DNA of 64,000 bases from Oceanibaculum nanhaiense (lineage in GTDB: Bacteria > Pseudomonadota > Alphaproteobacteria > Oceanibaculales > Oceanibaculaceae), in assembly GCF_002148795.1 (NCBI RefSeq), contig NZ_MPOB01000003.1, positions 186,001-250,000 on the forward strand. The letters run 5' to 3'. A program made the translations under genes and the position numbers. Below the pieces are notes generated by a model, which worked only from the letters and a program-made list of their open reading frames with translations, did not search any database and was not told where the DNA came from. Shown in pieces: positions 8,190-17,509 of this stretch (the stretch's first letter is position 1; each line of letters begins with the position of its first letter).

Positions 8190-8945
8190 ATGGCCGAAGA
8201 CAAGCCCATCCGCACCCTCGTCGGCTCGACGCAATCCGAAACTGACCGCAAGCTGGACCTTGCCCGCCGGTTGCGCAACTCGCCGGTTCCCGATCAGGAA
8301 CTGCTCGATAATATCGGCCTCTACCTCACCCGGCAGACACTGTCGCGCATCAATTTCATGCAGTCGCTCTACAGGATGATCGTACCGGTGCATGGCGTCA
8401 TCATGGAATTTGGCGTGCGCTGGGGTCAGAACATGGCCCTGTTCTCGGCGCTGCGCGGCATCCACGAGCCGTTCAACTACAACCGCATGGTGATCGGCTT
8501 CGATACCTTCGAAGGCTTCCCGTCAGTGACGCCACAGGATGGTGGGCGCGTACAGGCCGGTGACTATGGCGTTGCCGAGAACTGGACGGACGAGCTGGAA
8601 ACTATTCTGGACTTTCATACCAAGAACGCGCCGATACCCCACAAGACCAAGCATGCGCTGGTCAAGGGCGATGCTACAGAAACTCTGCCCGCCTACCTGC
8701 AGGCGCATCCGGAAACCATCGTGGCGCTGGCCTATTTCGACTTCGATATCTACAAGCCGACGCGGGACTGCCTGGAAGCGATCCTGCCGCATCTGACCAA
8801 GGGCAGCGTGCTGGCGTTCGACGAGCTGAACATGCCCGAATTCCCCGGCGAGACCATCGCCGTGCGCGAGGTCCTGGGACTGTCGCGCTACGCCATTCGC
8901 CGCGATCCGTCGAGTCCGCTGACCTCCTACATGGTGGTCGAATGA
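8190..8945 (+). CDS. TylF/MycF-like SAM-dependent methyltransferase
   Basis: A 251-residue protein with a motif I variant VIMEFGVRWGQNMALFSAL, GFDTFEGFPSVTP, and ALAYFDFDIYKPTRDCLEAILPHLTKGSVLAFDELN. The metal-binding DFDIYKPT ... DEL pattern resembles the macrocin-type (TylF/MycF) sugar O-methyltransferases. ATG 8190 has a GAAGGAA ribosome binding site; an upstream in-frame ATG at 8115 lacks one and the added residues are not conserved-looking. It sits between pseI and the FlmG-like glycosyltransferase gene, so it probably acts on the glycan linked to flagellin or on another surface sugar. Similar proteins have been given misleading names in databases, so the name should rest on the fold. 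Confidence 0.75.
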   Translation: MAEDKPIRTLVGSTQSETDRKLDLARRLRNSPVPDQELLDNIGLYLTRQTLSRINFMQSLYRMIVPVHGVIMEFGVRWGQNMALFSALRGIHEPFNYNRMVIGFDTFEGFPSVTPQDGGRVQAGDYGVAENWTDELETILDFHTKNAPIPHKTKHALVKGDATETLPAYLQAHPETIVALAYFDFDIYKPTRDCLEAILPHLTKGSVLAFDELNMPEFPGETIAVREVLGLSRYAIRRDPSSPLTSYMVVE

Positions 8946-9113
8946 CCCGTGAACGCAGCCGGCCCCAAAGCCGGACCTTCGCCGGTGGCAAGGACATAAA
9001 ATATGGCATCCACTGCCCACTGTTACTACTCTGTCGGAAGACGGTCAGCATGCCAGCGGTCGCACCCGTGATTCGATCCGCTTTGCCCTCTCCCTTTTCT
9101 CCGCAAGCCTGAT

Positions 9114-12100
9114 ATGAACCGCAAGCAACGCCGCGCCTCGCAGAGACACATCGCCGCGTCGAAACCTCTCGTCACCGGCAAGGGCCTGTCACCGACACAG
9201 CGTTTGCAGGTGTTGCAGGCGGCGGTTGCCCATCACAAGGCGGGACGGCTGGCAGAGGCGGAAGCGGGCTATAGCGAGATTCTGGAACGGCAGCCGACTG
9301 ACTCGACCGCGCTGCATCATCTGAGCCTGATCGCCATGGACCGCGGCGAGATCGACGAGGCGCTGAGGCTGGTTGGACTGGCGCTGGAATCCGACCCCAA
9401 ATACGCCGAGGCGTACAACAGCGCCGGCACCTATCACAAGGCGAAGAAGCAGCTGGACGAGGCGGATGCCAGCTTTCGCCAGGCCGCCAGATTCAAGCGG
9501 AACTATGCCGAAGCGCACTACAATCTCGGAACGGTTCTGAGCGATCAGGACAAGCTGGAAGAAGCGGTCGAGCAATACCGCATCGCGCTCCGCATCCAGC
9601 CCAACTATACCGTTGCCCTTAACAATCTCGGCATCGTCCTCAGCAAGCTGCTGCGCCTGGATGAGGCAACGGATTGCTTCCGCCGCGCATTGCACATCGA
9701 TTCGAAGATGGCCTCGCTCTATTCCAATTTCGGCAATGCGCTGAGGCGTCAGGGAAAATACGAGCGCGCCATGCAGGCTTATGCCTGTGCTTCGGCACTC
9801 GCCCCGGACTTGATCGATTCCCGATTCAACTACGGCACACTCGAACTCCAGGTCGGTAAATTGAAGCCCGGCTGGAAATTGTACGAGTTGGGCTTCGCCC
9901 TCGGCGAAAGGCGCCCGCAGCGGCATCTCGAACAGCCCCGGTGGAATGGCGAGGATGCGCGCGACAAGTCGATCCTGGTCTGGCGTGAACAGGGCATCGG
10001 CGACGAAATCATGTTCGGAACCTGCATTCCCGATCTGGTCCGCCAGGTCCGCAAGGTCATCGTCGAATGCGACACCCGCCTGGTCCCGCTGTTTGCCAGA
10101 TCAGTCCCGGACGCGCTGGTAAGGCCATCGGATTCCTTCGCCCGCTCGGTTCCCGATGCGGATGCCCATATCCCGATGGGCAGCCTGCCGGGCCTGTTCC
10201 GGAACGCTATCGGCGATTTCCCGAAGACCCCCGGCTATCTGCGGGCCGACCCCGCCCGGATGGCCTACTGGAAAAAGCGGATCGACGCTCTGGGCGACGG
10301 TATCAAGGTCGGCCTCTGCTGGCGCAGCCAGTTGCGCAGCCGCGACCGTAACCTGGCCTATGCCGAGATCGAGGATTTGAAGCCGCTGTTTTCCATCCCC
10401 GGCATCCGCTTCATCTGCCTGCAATATGATGCGAGCGCCGAGGAAGTGGCGGAGATCAACAAGGCCCACGGCATAGACCTTGTCCATATCGACGGGCTTG
10501 ACCAGCGCAACGACATCGACGGCGCCGCCGCGCTGATGGCCAATCTCGATCTGGTGATCTCGGCGGCAACCTCGGTAGGCGAAATTGCCGGCGCGCTGGG
10601 GATGCCGGTCTGGCGCTTCAGCCTGGAAGCGGACTGGACGCGTCATGGCACCCGCAACCGCCCCTGGTTTCCGAGCATGCGGTGTTTCAGCCGGCACCCG
10701 GATTCGCCCTGGCGAAACCTGTTCGCCGAGGTACACCGCGACCTGGCCGCCATCGCGGCCGACCCGCGGGAGTTGCGGGAACAGGGCAAGCGGGCCTTTA
10801 CCTGGAGTGTGGCGCTGCCGGAAACGGCGCCCGAGACCGATACGCCGCCCGTGCTGGGGCATGACGAGAAGAAGAAGCCTTCCTTCTCGATGATGATGCA
10901 GCAGCAAAAGGGCGACGGCGCGAATCCCGCCCTTGCCGCACAGATCGAGGCCGCCCAGAAAGCCGAACAGGCGCACCAGCATTTCCAGGACGGGGATTAT
11001 GTAACCGCCCTTGGACTCTATCAGGATATCCTGGCGATTAATCCGGTTGACCCGAACGCCCTGTTTGGCGCCGCCAATATCGCGGCGGCGACCGGGCAGC
11101 CGGAAGCGGCCATCGCCCTGTACCAGACCTTGCTGCAGATCGACCCGGACTCGGTTGAGGTCATCAACAATCTCGGATCGACCTTGCGCAAGATGGGCCG
11201 GCATGCGGAATCCATCGACATCGTCCGCGAGGCGATCAACCGCTATCCGCAGGAAGCCCGGCTCTGGCACAATATCGCCGCCACCCTGTCGCAACGCCAC
11301 GAACCCGGCGATATCGACAATGCGATCCTGTTCTATGAGGAGGCGCTGCGCCTCGACCCCTCACTTCCCGAACCGTTCAGCAATTACGCCATGCTGCAAT
11401 GTATCCTCGGCAATGGGGAGAAAGGGCTGAAACTCCACCGCAAGGCCCTGGAACTGGCGCCGGAGAATCCGAAGCTGCAGCTCAACTACGCCGTCGATCT
11501 GCTGGCGACCGGCCATATCCAGGAAGGCTGGCAGCGCTATGAGGCCCGCCTTGAGCGCGGCATGGCGCAGGCCATCGATTACCGTCACGGCCTGCCGCGC
11601 TGGCAGGGCGAGGACCTGTCCGGCAAGACCATCCTGGTGTCAGGCGAACAGGGGCTGGGCGACCAGATATTCTTCGCCAATTGCCTGCCTGACGTGGCGG
11701 CGAAGGCGAAGCAGGTAACCCTCGATGTCGAAGCCCGTCTGGTGCCGCTGTTCCGCCGATCCTTCCCCGGCATCCATGTCCATGCCAGCACCTCGACCGG
11801 TGAGGACGGCAATATCGTCTATACCTATGACTGGCTGACCGAGAAGCATGATTACGCCTGCCCGGTCGGCAGCCTGCCGCTTTACCTGCGGCAAAGGCTG
11901 GAGGATTTCCCGGCGACCGGCGGCTATCTGAAGGCGGATGCCCAGCGTATCGACAGCTGGCGCAAAAGGCTGGGCAAGCTGGGGCCGGAACCGAAGATCG
12001 GCATCTGCTGGCGCAGCGGCCTGCGCACGCCTGACCGGCGGCGATTCTATACCGAGCTCTCCGAATGGGGCCCGATCCTGACCCTGCCGGGCCTGCGCTT

Positions 12101-12434
12101 CGTGAATTTGCAGTATGATGATTGCGCGGAGGAACTGGCCGCCGCCGCGAGGCAATTCGGTGTGACGATCCAGAATTTCACGGATGTCGATCAGCGCAAC
12201 GATCTGGACGAAACGGCGGCGCTGATCACAGCGCTGGATCTGGTGATCACCGCACCGACCGCCGTGCAGGCGATAGCCGGCGCGCTGGGCGTACCGACCC
12301 TGCTGCTGGGGGCGAGCTGGCTAGCCCTTGGCACCGACCACTTCCCGTTCCAGCCCAGCGTGACACCGGTGCATGGCACGCCGGAGGTGCCGATGCTCGA
12401 CCGTGCGGCGGAAATCGTGAAAGAACGCTTCTAG
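9114..12434 (+). CDS. Tandem TPR-glycosyltransferase protein (duplicated FlmG-like module)
   Basis: A 1106-residue protein with an internal duplication. Residues about 25-250 are TPR repeats, about 285-590 a glycosyltransferase-like domain, about 620-820 a second TPR array, and about 835-1106 a second glycosyltransferase-like domain. The two domains align motif by motif: ILVWREQGIGDEIMFG at about 288 versus ILVSGEQGLGDQIFFA at about 839, then GLCWRSQLRSRDR versus GICWRSGLRTPDR, then QYDASAEE versus QYDDCAEE, then DQRNDIDGAAALMANLDLVIS versus DQRNDLDETAALITALDLVIT. The TPR plus GT layout is that of Caulobacter FlmG, which glycosylates flagellin with pseudaminic acid; the TPR recruits flagellin. 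Most FlmG-like proteins have one module. The stop shares CTAG with the convergent pseC. Confidence 0.85.
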   Translation: MNRKQRRASQRHIAASKPLVTGKGLSPTQRLQVLQAAVAHHKAGRLAEAEAGYSEILERQPTDSTALHHLSLIAMDRGEIDEALRLVGLALESDPKYAEAYNSAGTYHKAKKQLDEADASFRQAARFKRNYAEAHYNLGTVLSDQDKLEEAVEQYRIALRIQPNYTVALNNLGIVLSKLLRLDEATDCFRRALHIDSKMASLYSNFGNALRRQGKYERAMQAYACASALAPDLIDSRFNYGTLELQVGKLKPGWKLYELGFALGERRPQRHLEQPRWNGEDARDKSILVWREQGIGDEIMFGTCIPDLVRQVRKVIVECDTRLVPLFARSVPDALVRPSDSFARSVPDADAHIPMGSLPGLFRNAIGDFPKTPGYLRADPARMAYWKKRIDALGDGIKVGLCWRSQLRSRDRNLAYAEIEDLKPLFSIPGIRFICLQYDASAEEVAEINKAHGIDLVHIDGLDQRNDIDGAAALMANLDLVISAATSVGEIAGALGMPVWRFSLEADWTRHGTRNRPWFPSMRCFSRHPDSPWRNLFAEVHRDLAAIAADPRELREQGKRAFTWSVALPETAPETDTPPVLGHDEKKKPSFSMMMQQQKGDGANPALAAQIEAAQKAEQAHQHFQDGDYVTALGLYQDILAINPVDPNALFGAANIAAATGQPEAAIALYQTLLQIDPDSVEVINNLGSTLRKMGRHAESIDIVREAINRYPQEARLWHNIAATLSQRHEPGDIDNAILFYEEALRLDPSLPEPFSNYAMLQCILGNGEKGLKLHRKALELAPENPKLQLNYAVDLLATGHIQEGWQRYEARLERGMAQAIDYRHGLPRWQGEDLSGKTILVSGEQGLGDQIFFANCLPDVAAKAKQVTLDVEARLVPLFRRSFPGIHVHASTSTGEDGNIVYTYDWLTEKHDYACPVGSLPLYLRQRLEDFPATGGYLKADAQRIDSWRKRLGKLGPEPKIGICWRSGLRTPDRRRFYTELSEWGPILTLPGLRFVNLQYDDCAEELAAAARQFGVTIQNFTDVDQRNDLDETAALITALDLVITAPTAVQAIAGALGVPTLLLGASWLALGTDHFPFQPSVTPVHGTPEVPMLDRAAEIVKERF

Positions 12435-13669
12435 CGGTTGCCGATGCCCAGCACGTCGCCCAGCGCTTCGACGGTGCGGTCCACATCAGCCTCCACCATG
12501 CCGGCGAACAGCGGCAGCGACAGGCAGCGCGCGTAATAAGAATCCGCCCCCGGCAAGGACGCCGCGCCATAGCGCTGGCGGTAATAGGGCTGCAGATGCA
12601 CCGGGATGTAATGCACCTGCGTGCCGATGCCCTTGCTGCGCAGCCGGTTCATCACCGCCGCGCGGTCCAGCCCGACACGCTTGAAATCGATCAGTACCGG
12701 GTGCAGATGCAAGGCCGGCTCCAGCCCGTCGCGCTTGCGCAAGCCAGCCACCACCGGCGCCCAGTCGGCCAGCAACTCGTCATAGCGCCGCGACAGCGCC
12801 AGCCTTGTGGCGGCGAAGCGCGCCAGCTTGGCGAGCTGGCTGCGCCCCAGCGCGCACTGCATGTCGGTCGCGCGGTAATTGAAGCCGGGCTCCGGCATCT
12901 CGTAGTACCAGGGGTTGGGCCGCCCATCGGCATCGAAGGCGAGATCGGCCTGCGTGAATTCCTCCGGCGCGCGGGTCATGCCGTGGCTGCGGAAGGCCTG
13001 CAGCCGGGCGGCCAGGCCGGGATCGTTGGTGGTGACCGCCCCGCCCTCGCCCATCGTCACCGTCTTCACCGGATGGAAGGAGAAGGTGGTCATGTCGGCA
13101 TGCGCGCCCGAGCCGACGGCATTCCACGCCCCCGAAGGGTCGCGGTAGCGCGTGCCCAGCGCGTGGCTGGCATCATCGACAATGGCAAGGCCATGCCGGC
13201 GGGCGACCGCGTGGATGCCCTCGACATCGCCGACCGGCCCGCCGAGATGCACATTGAACAGTGCCTTCGCGTTGCCGTCGGCAGGCACGCGCGCCAGCGC
13301 CTGCTCCAGCGCCTCCGGCGTCATCAGGCCGGTTTCCGGATCGACATCGGCGAACACCACCTCCGCCCCGACATAGCGCGCGGCATTGGCGGTGGCGAGG
13401 AAGGTGACCGTCGGCACCACCACCCAGTCGCCGGGGCCAAGACCCAGGGCAAGGGCGGCCATATGCAGTGCCGCCGTGCCATTGGCGCAGGCCACCGCAT
13501 GGCGCGCTTGCACCACCGCCGCGAGGTCGGCCTCGAAGCGATCGACTTCCGGCCCGGTGGTGAGATAATCGCCGCGCAATACGGCGACCACGGCGGCGAT
13601 ATCCTCATCCTCGATGAGCTGGCGGCCATAGGGCAGGAAGCCCCCGGCGCCGGCCCGGTTGCCGGTCAC
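12431..13669 (-). CDS. pseC: UDP-4-amino-4,6-dideoxy-AltNAc aminotransferase (PseC)
   Basis: A 412-residue PLP-dependent aminotransferase of the DegT/DnrJ/EryC1 fold, fold type I. It transfers an amino group to the 4-keto sugar made by PseB. Visible are FLPYGRQLIEDEDIAAVVAVL at the N-terminus, ACANGTAALHMA, PTVTFLATANAARYVGAEVVFADVD, VDDASHALG, and SFHPVKTVTMGEGG, whose Lys forms the Schiff base. The frame extends upstream into pseB, but GTG 13669 overlaps the pseB stop as GTGA and matches the family start, so translational coupling is likely. Order pseB then pseC is the usual one. It ends in the CTAG shared with the glycosyltransferase gene. Confidence 0.92.
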   Translation of the reverse strand: MTGNRAGAGGFLPYGRQLIEDEDIAAVVAVLRGDYLTTGPEVDRFEADLAAVVQARHAVACANGTAALHMAALALGLGPGDWVVVPTVTFLATANAARYVGAEVVFADVDPETGLMTPEALEQALARVPADGNAKALFNVHLGGPVGDVEGIHAVARRHGLAIVDDASHALGTRYRDPSGAWNAVGSGAHADMTTFSFHPVKTVTMGEGGAVTTNDPGLAARLQAFRSHGMTRAPEEFTQADLAFDADGRPNPWYYEMPEPGFNYRATDMQCALGRSQLAKLARFAATRLALSRRYDELLADWAPVVAGLRKRDGLEPALHLHPVLIDFKRVGLDRAAVMNRLRSKGIGTQVHYIPVHLQPYYRQRYGAASLPGADSYYARCLSLPLFAGMVEADVDRTVEALGDVLGIGNR

Positions 13670-14739
13670 GAAACCTGTTCCTTCAGGTAATAGTCCAGAT
13701 TTTCGCGGCCAAGCCACTCGTTGTTCCGGTCGCTGGAATAGACGAAATCCTCCGGAACCTTCTGGGCGTTCTTGTAGCCAGTCGGACGTGACCACCAGGC
13801 GAATGAAGGCTGGATGACGTAACGGTCGCCGATATCCACCGTGGTGCGCGCATCGTCGGAGGAGATCATCACCTCATGAATTTTCTCGCCCGGCCGAATG
13901 CCAACAACCTTGTGCTTCAGCCGCGGCGCCAGTGCGATGGCGAATTCGGTCATCAGCATGCTGGGAATCTTCGGCACGAAAATCTCGCCGCCGCGCATCA
14001 TCGGCAGGCAGGACAGCACGAAATTGACACCCTGGGTCAGGGTGATCCAGAACCGCGTCATCCGCGGATCGGTGATCGGCAGCTCTTCCGCCCCTTCCTC
14101 GATCAGCTTCTGGAAATAGGTCAGCACGCTGCCGCGCGAGCCCACCACATTGCCATAGCGCACCACCGAGAAGCGGCAGCCATTGCCGCCGGACAGATTA
14201 TTGGCGGCAATGAAGATCTTGTCGGAGGCCAGCTTGCTGGCGCCATACAGGTTGATCGGGTTGGCCGCCTTGTCGGTGGACAGCGCGATCACCCGCTTCA
14301 CCCCGGCGCCGATGGCGGCGCGCACCACATTCTCCGCCCCCATGACGTTGGTGTGGATACATTCGAACGGGTTGTATTCGGCAATCGAAACATGCTTCAT
14401 CGCCGCTGCGTGGATCACATAGTCCACGCCGCGCATTGCCATTTCCAGACGTTCGGCATTGCGCACATCGCCGATGAAGTAGCGCATGAAGGGATAGCGG
14501 TCGGTAGGGAATACCTGCGCCATCTCGTACTGCTTCATCTCGTCGCGCGAGAACACGATGAGGCGCTTGGGCGTATAGCGCGAGATGACCTGCTTTACGA
14601 AATGCCGGCCAAAAGAGCCAGTACCGCCGGTCACCAGGATGACCTTGTCGTTGAAGTCGGTTTCCTTGTCCAGGAAGTCGCGATAGAAGCTGGGCGCGCT
14701 GGTCTCGCCCTCGGTAGCGGTCTGCTTTTCGATATCCAT
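13666..14739 (-). CDS. pseB: UDP-N-acetylglucosamine 4,6-dehydratase (PseB)
   Basis: A 357-residue extended SDR of the FlaA1/PseB family that converts UDP-GlcNAc to UDP-2-acetamido-2,6-dideoxy-arabino-hexos-4-ulose, the first step to pseudaminic acid. VILVTGGTGSFG at about 33-44 is the NAD(P) site; HAAAMKHV, LSTDKAANPINLYGASK (YxxxK) and RYGNVVGSRGSV are family signatures. About 25 residues precede the fold (MDIEKQTATEGETS), longer than most PseB proteins. ATG 14739 has a strong GAGGGGG site. The C-terminal tail YSSDRNNEWLGRENL is typical of these flagellar dehydratases. It is co-transcribed with pseC. Confidence 0.93.
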   Translation of the reverse strand: MDIEKQTATEGETSAPSFYRDFLDKETDFNDKVILVTGGTGSFGRHFVKQVISRYTPKRLIVFSRDEMKQYEMAQVFPTDRYPFMRYFIGDVRNAERLEMAMRGVDYVIHAAAMKHVSIAEYNPFECIHTNVMGAENVVRAAIGAGVKRVIALSTDKAANPINLYGASKLASDKIFIAANNLSGGNGCRFSVVRYGNVVGSRGSVLTYFQKLIEEGAEELPITDPRMTRFWITLTQGVNFVLSCLPMMRGGEIFVPKIPSMLMTEFAIALAPRLKHKVVGIRPGEKIHEVMISSDDARTTVDIGDRYVIQPSFAWWSRPTGYKNAQKVPEDFVYSSDRNNEWLGRENLDYYLKEQVS

Positions 14740-14828
14740 ATCCCCCTCAGCCGATTACCGCGTTGAATACGCTAGATTACGGATTCGACACGATTTTCCT
14801 TTTGGCTGCCCCTCAGTAAAGAATCATA

Positions 14829-15215
14829 TCAGTCGCCAAGCGCCGCGTCATCCATGACCCGCGAGACACCGGCGGTGCTCATCTCGGACACCGACTCCAG
14901 TGCGAGACCGAGGCGGTACAGGCTGATTTCGCCAGATGTCTTCAACAGGGCCACGTTCCGGGCAGCGCTGCGGCAGGCCGGATCGACCAGCAGCGCCAGC
15001 CGGTAGCAGCGCGCGGCGGCCTCACCCTGGTCAAGCCGGGCCAGCAGATCGCCCAGCGCGGTCAGCGCCGGCACCGAGCGCGGCGCGTGAAAGATCGCCG
15101 TGCGGTAGCTGTCGATGGCGTCGTCGATTTCGCCGCCGGCCTCCTGCTCCCGGCCGAGGCCGATATAATAGTCCGGGTCCGTCGGGATGATGCGGATCGG
15201 GGAAAGCTCAGTCAT
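14829..15215 (-). CDS. Small TPR protein of the flagellar/glycosylation locus
   Basis: A 128-residue protein with two to three TPR-like helical repeats: DPDYYIGLGREQEAGGEIDDAIDSYRTAIFHAPRSVPALTALGDLLARLDQGEAAARCYRLALLVDP. It begins with ATG 15215 (MTELSPIRI), 7 bp after the stop of the DUF1217 gene; the open frame continues upstream but overlaps that gene out of frame and is not used. The adjacent DUF1217 gene suggests a flagellar function such as a chaperone or scaffold, but the sequence itself only supports a protein-protein interaction role. It is co-transcribed with DUF1217 and followed by 89 bp before pseB. Confidence 0.75.
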   Translation of the reverse strand: MTELSPIRIIPTDPDYYIGLGREQEAGGEIDDAIDSYRTAIFHAPRSVPALTALGDLLARLDQGEAAARCYRLALLVDPACRSAARNVALLKTSGEISLYRLGLALESVSEMSTAGVSRVMDDAALGD

Positions 15216-15222
15216 AACGGCC

Positions 15223-16026
15223 TCACACAAGGATGTTGAGATTGCCGCCCTGCAACAGCTGCAGGGCAATCTGGCCCGAGGAGCCGAAGGAACCGCCGCC
15301 CATATTGGCAAGCTGCGCCTCGGCATCCTTCTGCGTCAGAAAGCGGGCGAGAAACTTGTCCACGAAGGCCGGATCCTTGAAATCCTCCGCCTTGACCTTG
15401 GATTCGATCACCTTGGCCTGGCGTTCCAGGCTCTGATTCACGATCTCTTTCGGGATGCGCAGCGTGTCGGTAATGACCGAGCGCATCACCTTGTCGCCCA
15501 TCAGCTTGTAGATATCGCCATCCTCGGCGACCTCCGCGACCTTGCGGCGGAAATAGGCGGCCTCGCGCAGCGCCTCGTTACCGCCGCCCAGATTCTTCTC
15601 GAACTGGTTGGTCAGGAACTTGTCGGCGATGTCCTTCAGGAACTTGTCGTCCTTCAGATTCTCCACGCCGGAGCCGAAGAAGTCGAAGGCTTCCGAGATC
15701 TGCTTGTAACGCGGTTCGACCATCCGGTTGACCAGCGATTCCTTGGCCTCCGGATCCTGCGTCATCACCGCCTTGATGCGGGCGGTGTAGTTCATTTCCT
15801 GGTCCAGACCGAAGGCGCCCAGGGCCACCTGCATCAGCCGGCGGTCCTTGAAGAAATCCTCCGGCGATTCGATCTTCTTCGCATTCTCCAGGAAATAATC
15901 GATCTCCCGCTGCATCTGCGGCTGCTTGGCGTAGGTCTGTTTCTGCGCCTCGCCGGAATTCTGCAGCGTCCTGAACAGAAGCAGGGAAGACATTCCCCCT
16001 CCGGCGCCCCCGGTCCCGATCTGCAT
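15223..16026 (-). CDS. DUF1217 family flagellar-associated protein
   Basis: A 267-residue protein of the DUF1217 family, which in alphaproteobacteria is often coded within flagellar gene sets. It is mostly helical and charged, with the family pattern SLLLFRTLQNSGEAQKQTYAKQPQMQREIDYFLENAKKI at the N-terminus, LMQVALGAFGLDQEMNYTARIKAVM, and a C-terminal region rich in Gly/Ser. There is no signal peptide and no membrane segment. ATG 16026 has a GAGAAGGA site. The molecular role is not established; its place next to pseB/pseC supports a link to flagellum assembly. The 237-bp gap upstream, shared with the divergent oxidoreductase, holds a CCGGCA/TGCCGG hairpin at 16192-16208. Confidence 0.85.
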   Translation of the reverse strand: MQIGTGGAGGGMSSLLLFRTLQNSGEAQKQTYAKQPQMQREIDYFLENAKKIESPEDFFKDRRLMQVALGAFGLDQEMNYTARIKAVMTQDPEAKESLVNRMVEPRYKQISEAFDFFGSGVENLKDDKFLKDIADKFLTNQFEKNLGGGNEALREAAYFRRKVAEVAEDGDIYKLMGDKVMRSVITDTLRIPKEIVNQSLERQAKVIESKVKAEDFKDPAFVDKFLARFLTQKDAEAQLANMGGGSFGSSGQIALQLLQGGNLNILV

Positions 16027-16263
16027 GGCTTTTCCTTCTCTTGCGGAATCCTGTCGGGCAGACAGGGAAGCAAGAGGCGGGCCAGCCTTCCCCGCTCAGG
16101 TCCCGCCACGGCGAATGGCCGGTTTTCCGGCGATTCCCATTGACCTGCGACCGGCGCTGGCCGATGGTCGGCGCGTCGAACAAAGGGCCGGCCGGCAGTT
16201 TTTGCCGGGCGTTCTTTTCCGGCCCGCACATCCCCTGTCTGCGTATCGAGGCGTTTTCCTGAA

Positions 16264-17403
16264 ATGACTGAAACCTGCGATTTCCTGGTGATCGGCGGCG
16301 GCATCGCCGGCGCGTCCGCCGGCTATGAGCTGGCCAAGCATGGCCGCGTCATCCTGGCCGAGAAGGAAAGCCAGCCCGGCTATCACACGACCGGCCGGTC
16401 GGCGGCGCTGTTCGCGGAAGGTTACGGCAACGCCCCGATCCGCGCGCTGACCCGCGCCAGCCGCGCCTTCTTCGAAAACCCGCCGGAAGGCTTCACCGAG
16501 GCGCCGCTGCTCACCCCGCGCGGGGCGATGATCGTGGCGACCGCCGAGCAGATGCCGATTCTGGAAAAGGCCTATGCCGAAACCACGGCAACGCTGCCCG
16601 ATGTGGAATGGCTGGACGCCGCCGGCGTGCTGCGCCGCGCCCCCGTGCTGCGCGAGGGCTATGCCGTCGCCGGCTTCTATAATGAAGGCGAGCGCGACAT
16701 GGATGTGAATGCCATCCATCAGGGCTATCTGCGCGGTATCCGCGCCGCCGGTGGACAGATCGTCACCGATGCGGAGATCACCGGCCTGACCCGCGAGGGC
16801 GAAGGCTGGCGCGTCGAGACCGCCGCTGGCAGCTTCTCCGCCGCCGTGGTGGTGAACGCGGCCGGTGCCTGGGCGGACGAGGTCGCCGCGCTGGCCGGTG
16901 TCGCCAGGGTCGGGCTGCAGCCGAAGCGCCGCACCGCCTTCACCTTCGATGCGCCGGACGGCATGGATGTGCATGCCCTGCCCGCCGTGGTCGATGCCGA
17001 GGAAAGCTGGTATTTCCGTCCCGAATCCGGCCGGCTGATGGGCAGCCCGGCGGACGAGATCGACTCGCCGCCCTGCGATGCGCAGCCGGACGAGATGGAT
17101 ATCGCCATCGCCGTGGACCGTATCGAACAGGCGACCATCTTCCAGATCCGCCGCCTCGCCTCGCGCTGGGCGGGCCTGCGCAGCTTTGTTGCCGACCGCA
17201 CCATGGTCGCCGGCTTCGCGCCGGACACGAAAGGCTTCTTCTGGCTGGCCGGCCAGGGCGGCTATGGTATCCAGACCGCCCCCGCCATGGGCCGGCTGGC
17301 GGCCAGCCTTGCCACCGGTAGCCCCCTGCCGGACGACATTGCCGGTTTCGGGGTATCGGCGGCCGATCTCGCACCGGACCGGCCGGCGCTGCGCGGTGCA
17401 TAA
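16264..17403 (+). CDS. FAD-dependent oxidoreductase, DauA-like (D-arginine dehydrogenase family)
   Basis: A 379-residue D-amino-acid-oxidase-fold flavoenzyme. The FAD dinucleotide motif is FLVIGGGIAGASAGYELA at the N-terminus, with the E of ILAEKE binding ribose. Shared with Pseudomonas D-arginine dehydrogenase DauA are QPGYHTTGRSAALF, ASRAFFENPPEGF, HQGYLRGIRAAGG, LVNAAGAW-like VVVNAAGAWADEVA, LQPKRR, WAGLRSFVAD and GQGGYGIQTAPAMGR. DauA-type enzymes oxidise D-amino acids to 2-keto acids and pass electrons to quinone or another acceptor. Length matches. Substrate specificity cannot be fixed from sequence. No partner dauB is visible next to it. Confidence 0.85.
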   Translation: MTETCDFLVIGGGIAGASAGYELAKHGRVILAEKESQPGYHTTGRSAALFAEGYGNAPIRALTRASRAFFENPPEGFTEAPLLTPRGAMIVATAEQMPILEKAYAETTATLPDVEWLDAAGVLRRAPVLREGYAVAGFYNEGERDMDVNAIHQGYLRGIRAAGGQIVTDAEITGLTREGEGWRVETAAGSFSAAVVVNAAGAWADEVAALAGVARVGLQPKRRTAFTFDAPDGMDVHALPAVVDAEESWYFRPESGRLMGSPADEIDSPPCDAQPDEMDIAIAVDRIEQATIFQIRRLASRWAGLRSFVADRTMVAGFAPDTKGFFWLAGQGGYGIQTAPAMGRLAASLATGSPLPDDIAGFGVSAADLAPDRPALRGA

Positions 17404-17509
17404 TTTGTCAGATTTTTCCGGCAGCTAAGGAATCGTAAAGGATTAGCGGTTAGCCTCCGTGGATTGAGAGCGCACTGAGCTATCCTTTTTCGAGAATCGC
17501 CGGGTTGCC

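Noticed and set aside
13670-13795. Extended N-terminus for PseC
   Set aside because: The extra 42 residues overlap pseB out of frame; GTG 13669 with a GTGA overlap matches the family start.
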